A stretch of 64,000 bases of DNA, taken from assembly GCF_013396335.1 (NCBI RefSeq), contig NZ_JABWSY010000011.1, positions 158,930 to 222,929 of the forward strand. Direction: 5' to 3'. Each line of letters opens with the position of its first letter. Positions within the stretch are counted from its first letter, which is position 1. This DNA is from Bacillus sp. EB106-08-02-XG196 (GTDB taxonomy: Bacteria > Bacillota > Bacilli > Bacillales > Cytobacillaceae). The translations under genes were made by a program, and so were the position numbers. Of this stretch, positions 61,168 to 64,000 are shown piece by piece. The notes below the pieces were generated by a model. It ran no database searches and was not told the DNA's origin. It was given only the letters and a program-made list of their open reading frames with translations.

Positions 61168-61713
61168 TCATTGTCTTACTTGTGAATTTTCTGCACGGAC
61201 AACTCTTTGTCTCACTGCTTGCTTTTCTGTTTGAGACATTGTGTTTTGCTCAGAACCTTGATCTTTACTTTCTTCTTTGTTTTCACTTTCGACTTTTAAT
61301 CCATAACTAATGTTTCGGATATGCCACATAGATACGCGGACAACTTCCTCTTTACTAATTAACGATACGAAGTCCTTATTTATTTCGCTAATAACACCTT
61401 CTAATTTTTCTGGACCTCCACGGTTAATTTTAACCCATTGGAACTTTAGGCTGTCTAAAAGACCCTGAAAGTTTGCAGCGCTTTTGAATTCAAAATTCTC
61501 AGGAACCTCAATTCCCGCATCCATCGTGTCCTTTGAATTTTCGGTTACACTTTTAACATGGTGAGTATTGTAATAAATCACCCCGTCATCCTTTGTTAAC
61601 ACTACCAGGTGATCATCAAGAACGGCCATTAATTTCCCAATCCTTGATTCTGGACCTCCTCTGTCAACCTTGATTGTCTTCCCCACTAAAGACTTCCACA
61701 TGTCGTTATTCAC
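61168..61713 (-). CDS. cotB: Spore coat protein CotB-like
   Basis: A 181-residue protein. RGGPES (residues 18-23) and RGGPEK (98-103) each begin a CotB module (GKLMAVLDDHLVVLTKDDGVIYYNTHHVKSVTE; GVISEINKDFVSLIS...), the signature of B. subtilis CotB, where RGGPES occurs in the same context. It stops after a short Gln/Glu tail and lacks the Ser-rich C-terminal repeats of B. subtilis CotB. The GTG start follows AAAGGAGG. It lies 153 nt downstream of cotH, on the same strand as in B. subtilis. Confidence 0.86.
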   Translation of the reverse strand: MNNDMWKSLVGKTIKVDRGGPESRIGKLMAVLDDHLVVLTKDDGVIYYNTHHVKSVTENSKDTMDAGIEVPENFEFKSAANFQGLLDSLKFQWVKINRGGPEKLEGVISEINKDFVSLISKEEVVRVSMWHIRNISYGLKVESENKEESKDQGSEQNTMSQTEKQAVRQRVVRAENSQVRQ

Positions 61714-61825
61714 AATATTTATCCTCCTTTAAATAAATAAACTTTTACACTGCATTTATATGTGTCACGGTGTGATGTTGTACTAAACGACGAGCCTTTT
61801 TTCTTACCTTTTTGAAAAAATAGGC

Positions 61826-61853
61826 AAAAAAAAGGTATATGGAATTCATATAC
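61826..61853 (-). terminator. Terminator after cotH
   Basis: GTATATG pairs with CATATAC around GAATT, followed on the minus strand by eight T. Confidence 0.75.
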
Positions 61854-61866
61854 AGTGTTAAATAGG

Positions 61867-62934
61867 TCATAAAATAGCCAGTTCTTTTTTTAAATAACCA
61901 TTTCTATTCATAATAAACTTCAGAATGACATCCATTTCTTTGTCAAAATATTTCTCGTCCATATTTATATAGGGATCTGTCCTAATAAACGACTTCAATT
62001 TTTGAAACTGTTCTTCAATAATCGGTCTCAATGTTTCCAGATTAAAGTGATTTTCTAAGATGGAAGACATGATTTCCTTGTATTTTGATCTATATGGGTA
62101 AATATAGAGAAGCCTGCTAGTCAAGGTATTATAGCCTCTAATGGGAACAAAATCGTGTTCAAGCATTCTTCCATGAAGGTCTCTTCCCCAGGTCCCATCA
62201 TAGTCCCAAGGGGTTATTTCAAACAGGTTGTTTTTGGGATTTAGATAAAGAGCATAGTTATGGATAAAGCCATCAAAGTTCTGTGTACATACAACACCGG
62301 CAAGCCATCTTAGGTATTTCTCAATATCTAGGATTTTACCAATTTCCTTTTCAAACGCCTCATTAGGAAAGGTGTTGATCATTTCAATGAAGTCTTCTAA
62401 CATGGATAAATCCTTTGGTTCTCCATATTTTATCGTGTATCCCTCATCTAAACTGGTTTTTAGTTCGTTCTCAGGCGAGAGTAAGGAAAAGTTTGCAAAA
62501 TAATTAGTGGCATATATGATGGGTCCAACTGGAAGATTTCTTTTTTTCAAAAGATGTTGATCAAAAGATTCCAGTTCTAAATAAATTCCTTTACAAAAAC
62601 CATTTATATAAAGAAGGACGTGCTTAGAGTGTGGAGAAATTACACCAATAGTATCAAAAAAATCAAGAGAGAGCTTATTGCGGCTCAGTGAAATATCATC
62701 GTATTCTGCATTAAGATGAATTTCATGCGCTCCATTGACGAGATAAGGGTTTTGAAAAATAATATTATAGGACTTTTTCTTCTTCTTTCTAATAACATTT
62801 CCCCGGTAGGTGATTCCGATCTTGTATTGATTATCGTCAATTTTTAAGACTGCAGGGAAATGCTCATTCTCCCAAATATCATCTTCCATTTTCTTAAGCC
62901 ATTTTGGATTAATGAAGATTTCGTATTTTAACAC
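61867..62934 (-). CDS. cotH: Spore coat protein kinase CotH
   Basis: A 355-residue protein that reads through with B. subtilis CotH: IWENEHFPAVLKIDD, ITYRGNVIRKKKKKSYNI, GAHEIHLNAEYDD, RNKLSLDFFD, YLELESFDQHLL, NFDGFIHNYALYL and ITPWDYDGTWGRDLHG. Asp221 (NFDG) and Asp244 (PWDYD) are 23 apart, the same spacing as the two essential kinase Asp residues in B. subtilis CotH. It phosphorylates Ser in CotB/CotG Ser-Lys/Arg repeats. GTG 62934 has AGGAG 7-8 nt before it; the longer GTG at 62952 does not. Confidence 0.95.
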   Translation of the reverse strand: MLKYEIFINPKWLKKMEDDIWENEHFPAVLKIDDNQYKIGITYRGNVIRKKKKKSYNIIFQNPYLVNGAHEIHLNAEYDDISLSRNKLSLDFFDTIGVISPHSKHVLLYINGFCKGIYLELESFDQHLLKKRNLPVGPIIYATNYFANFSLLSPENELKTSLDEGYTIKYGEPKDLSMLEDFIEMINTFPNEAFEKEIGKILDIEKYLRWLAGVVCTQNFDGFIHNYALYLNPKNNLFEITPWDYDGTWGRDLHGRMLEHDFVPIRGYNTLTSRLLYIYPYRSKYKEIMSSILENHFNLETLRPIIEEQFQKLKSFIRTDPYINMDEKYFDKEMDVILKFIMNRNGYLKKELAIL

Positions 62935-62964
62935 ATTAATACTCCTATACACACATTTTTTCTA

Positions 62965-62992
62965 GATAGTATGCAGCTTCCCAGTTGAATGT
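62965..62992 (-). promoter_or_regulatory. Sigma-K-type promoter of cotH
   Basis: On the minus strand AC (62992-62991), 17 nt, CATACTATC (62973-62965). Confidence 0.5.
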
Positions 62993-63101
62993 GCAGTACA
63001 AACATCCAATATTTTGATATAGGACAAATGTGGACAGGTAAATATTAGTGAAATGAATTTTAAAAATATATGTTTGTCTATATCAAGGTCTACATTATTA
63101 C

Positions 63102-63110
63102 CATAAATTA
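63102..63110 (+). promoter_or_regulatory. Sigma-K-type -10 of the CotG-like gene
   Basis: CATAAATTA matches CATANNNTA exactly, 20 nt before the first ATG. The -35 lacks AC at the usual place, as is common in activator-assisted coat promoters. Confidence 0.45.
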
Positions 63111-63130
63111 GAAGTGAATATAATATTTTT

Positions 63131-64000
63131 ATGGAAAGTGGTGGAAAAACCCAGATGAAGAAGGACATGAATCAGATGCTGTCAAAAGCTAAGGATAATG
63201 GCGTCGTTTTATTTCTAAATAACAATCCAGATGAGAAGCAAGACAAAAAATGTTTCTGTGAGGATTCAGATTCAAATGGCAGCAAAGGGTCAGACGGAAG
63301 TCGGGGGTCTAAAGGAAGTAAGGGCTCACGTGGCAGTCATGGGACTTGCGGCAGTAGAGGCAGCAAGGGATCTGGTGGAAGTAGGAGGTCCAAGGGTTCA
63401 CACGGTTCGGGTGGTAGTAAAGGTTCCAAAGGCTCGCGCGGTTCGGGTGGGTCTCAACGAAAGAAAGGTCCTAAAGGCCCTAAGGGTCGAAAAGGTCCTA
63501 AAGGAAGAAAAGGCAAACACAGTTCGGGTGGAAGTAAAGGATCTAAAGGCTCGCGCGGTTCGGGAGGAAGTAAAGGATCTAAAGGGTCACGTGGTTCGGG
63601 AGGAAGTAAAGGATCTAAAGGGTCACGTGGTTCTAGCGGCAGAAAAGGATCTAACCGCGGTTATAGTTATGGCGGTAAAAACTCTGGTGGAACGAAAGGC
63701 AGCAAAGGATCTCGCGGAAGTAAGGGCAGCAGAGGTTCCAGTGGTTCCCATGGATCTCGTGGCGGCAAAGGTCCTAAAGGCCCTAAAGGTAAAAAAGGAC
63801 GTCGTGGTTCAGGTGGCAGCAGAGGTTCCAAGGGCTCACGCGGCTCTGGCAGAAGTAAAGGTTCCAAGGGCTCTCGTGGCTCTGGTGGAAGTAAAGGTTC
63901 TAAGGGCTCTCGTGGCTCTGGTGGAAGTAAAGGTTCTAAGGGCTCTCGTGGCTCTGGCGGAAGTAAAGGTTCTAAGGGCTCTCGTGGCTCTGGCGGAAGT
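63131..64000 (+). CDS. CotG-like Gly-Ser-Lys/Arg repeat coat protein, 3' end outside the window
   Basis: At least 290 residues. A short N-terminus (MKKDMNQMLSKAKDNGVVLF and a CFC motif) leads into an almost unbroken run of Gly-Ser-X triplets (X = Lys, Arg or Gly), mostly in 12-residue units GSKGSKGSRGSG, interrupted by GPK/GRK stretches. Gly is at every third place, as in collagen. Ser next to Lys/Arg is the type phosphorylated by CotH, and the gene is divergent from cotH as cotG is in B. subtilis. ATG at 63131 or 63155; neither has a strong ribosome site. It runs off the window. Confidence 0.85.
   Translation, partial: MESGGKTQMKKDMNQMLSKAKDNGVVLFLNNNPDEKQDKKCFCEDSDSNGSKGSDGSRGSKGSKGSRGSHGTCGSRGSKGSGGSRRSKGSHGSGGSKGSKGSRGSGGSQRKKGPKGPKGRKGPKGRKGKHSSGGSKGSKGSRGSGGSKGSKGSRGSGGSKGSKGSRGSSGRKGSNRGYSYGGKNSGGTKGSKGSRGSKGSRGSSGSHGSRGGKGPKGPKGKKGRRGSGGSRGSKGSRGSGRSKGSKGSRGSGGSKGSKGSRGSGGSKGSKGSRGSGGSKGSKGSRGSGGS
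63296..64000 (+). repeat. 36-nt tandem repeats in the CotG-like gene
   Basis: Repeated 36-nt units (GGAAGTAAAGGATCTAAAGG followed by a GTCACGTGGTTCGG block). The last five or so at 63840-64000 are nearly identical, and blocks at 63530-63640 form a second homogeneous cluster. This indicates recent expansion. Confidence 0.85.

Noticed and set aside
63667..63867. Pro/Leu-rich open frame on the minus strand
   Set aside because: It is the antisense shadow of the Gly-Ser-Lys repeats in the CotG-like gene.

Overview
The window looks like chromosome from a low-GC, endospore-forming Bacillaceae. The evidence is strong AGGAGG-type ribosome sites with frequent TTG and GTG starts, a CotH/CotB/CotG-type coat cluster, a CwlC-like mother-cell amidase, a Spo0E-like phosphatase, a CgeB-like glycosyltransferase, a DUF1360 (YjcA-like) protein, and several good sigma-K-type promoters (AC, 16-17 nt, CATANNNTA). 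No rRNA, tRNA, CRISPR array, insertion sequence or prophage was recognised.

Left part (1-40 kb): a large accessory island that appears to build and decorate the spore surface. It opens with the end of a SpsI/RmlA-like nucleotidyltransferase, a PAS protein and an XRE regulator. A six-gene minus-strand operon (9572 to 3618) encodes a UDP-GlcNAc 2-epimerase-like enzyme, a 4,6-dehydratase-like enzyme, an RmlD-like reductase, a second SDR, a GT4 glycosyltransferase and a propeller-like protein. This gene set resembles UDP-L-QuiNAc/L-RhaNAc/L-FucNAc synthesis. Around it lie further GT4, GT2, GT8-like and CgeB-like glycosyltransferases, two DUF1796 proteins, methyltransferases, three sulfotransferases (2463, 12951, 24737) and a fused ATP sulfurylase-APS kinase (33924) that would make their donor PAPS. 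Structural candidates are interleaved: four small related beta-rich proteins (13784-15208 and 17120), a 17-repeat HAEG protein with a peptidase G2 self-cleavage domain, a 13-residue-repeat Gln/Arg/Pro protein, a 773-residue coiled coil next to a JAMM protease, and two related coat-like proteins (36931, 39122). The simplest reading is that the mother cell makes a sulfated, deoxy-amino-sugar glycan and attaches it to coat or exosporium proteins late in sporulation.

Middle part (40-58 kb): mostly ordinary housekeeping. It holds a flavin reductase, a DUF3953 protein, a GbsR-type regulator divergent from the opuA glycine-betaine transporter, a subtilisin, an EamA transporter, an acyl-CoA synthetase, an RraA-like protein, a Spo0E-like phosphatase, a methyltransferase, the treP-treA-treR trehalose operon with a TreR operator inside its promoter, VOC and DCC proteins, and a DUF2500 protein. 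Two noncoding items stand out: a possible ~100-nt sRNA or leader at 55652-55752, and a 20-nt palindromic tandem repeat at 57463-57662.

Right end (57.7-64 kb): LysM-M14 endopeptidase, then three CotB-like proteins and CotH on the minus strand, with a divergent CotG-like gene running off the window. The CotG-like protein consists of Gly-Ser-Lys/Arg triplets, so it combines the repetitive Ser-Lys/Arg acceptor type used by the CotH kinase with the Gly-every-third-residue period of collagen.
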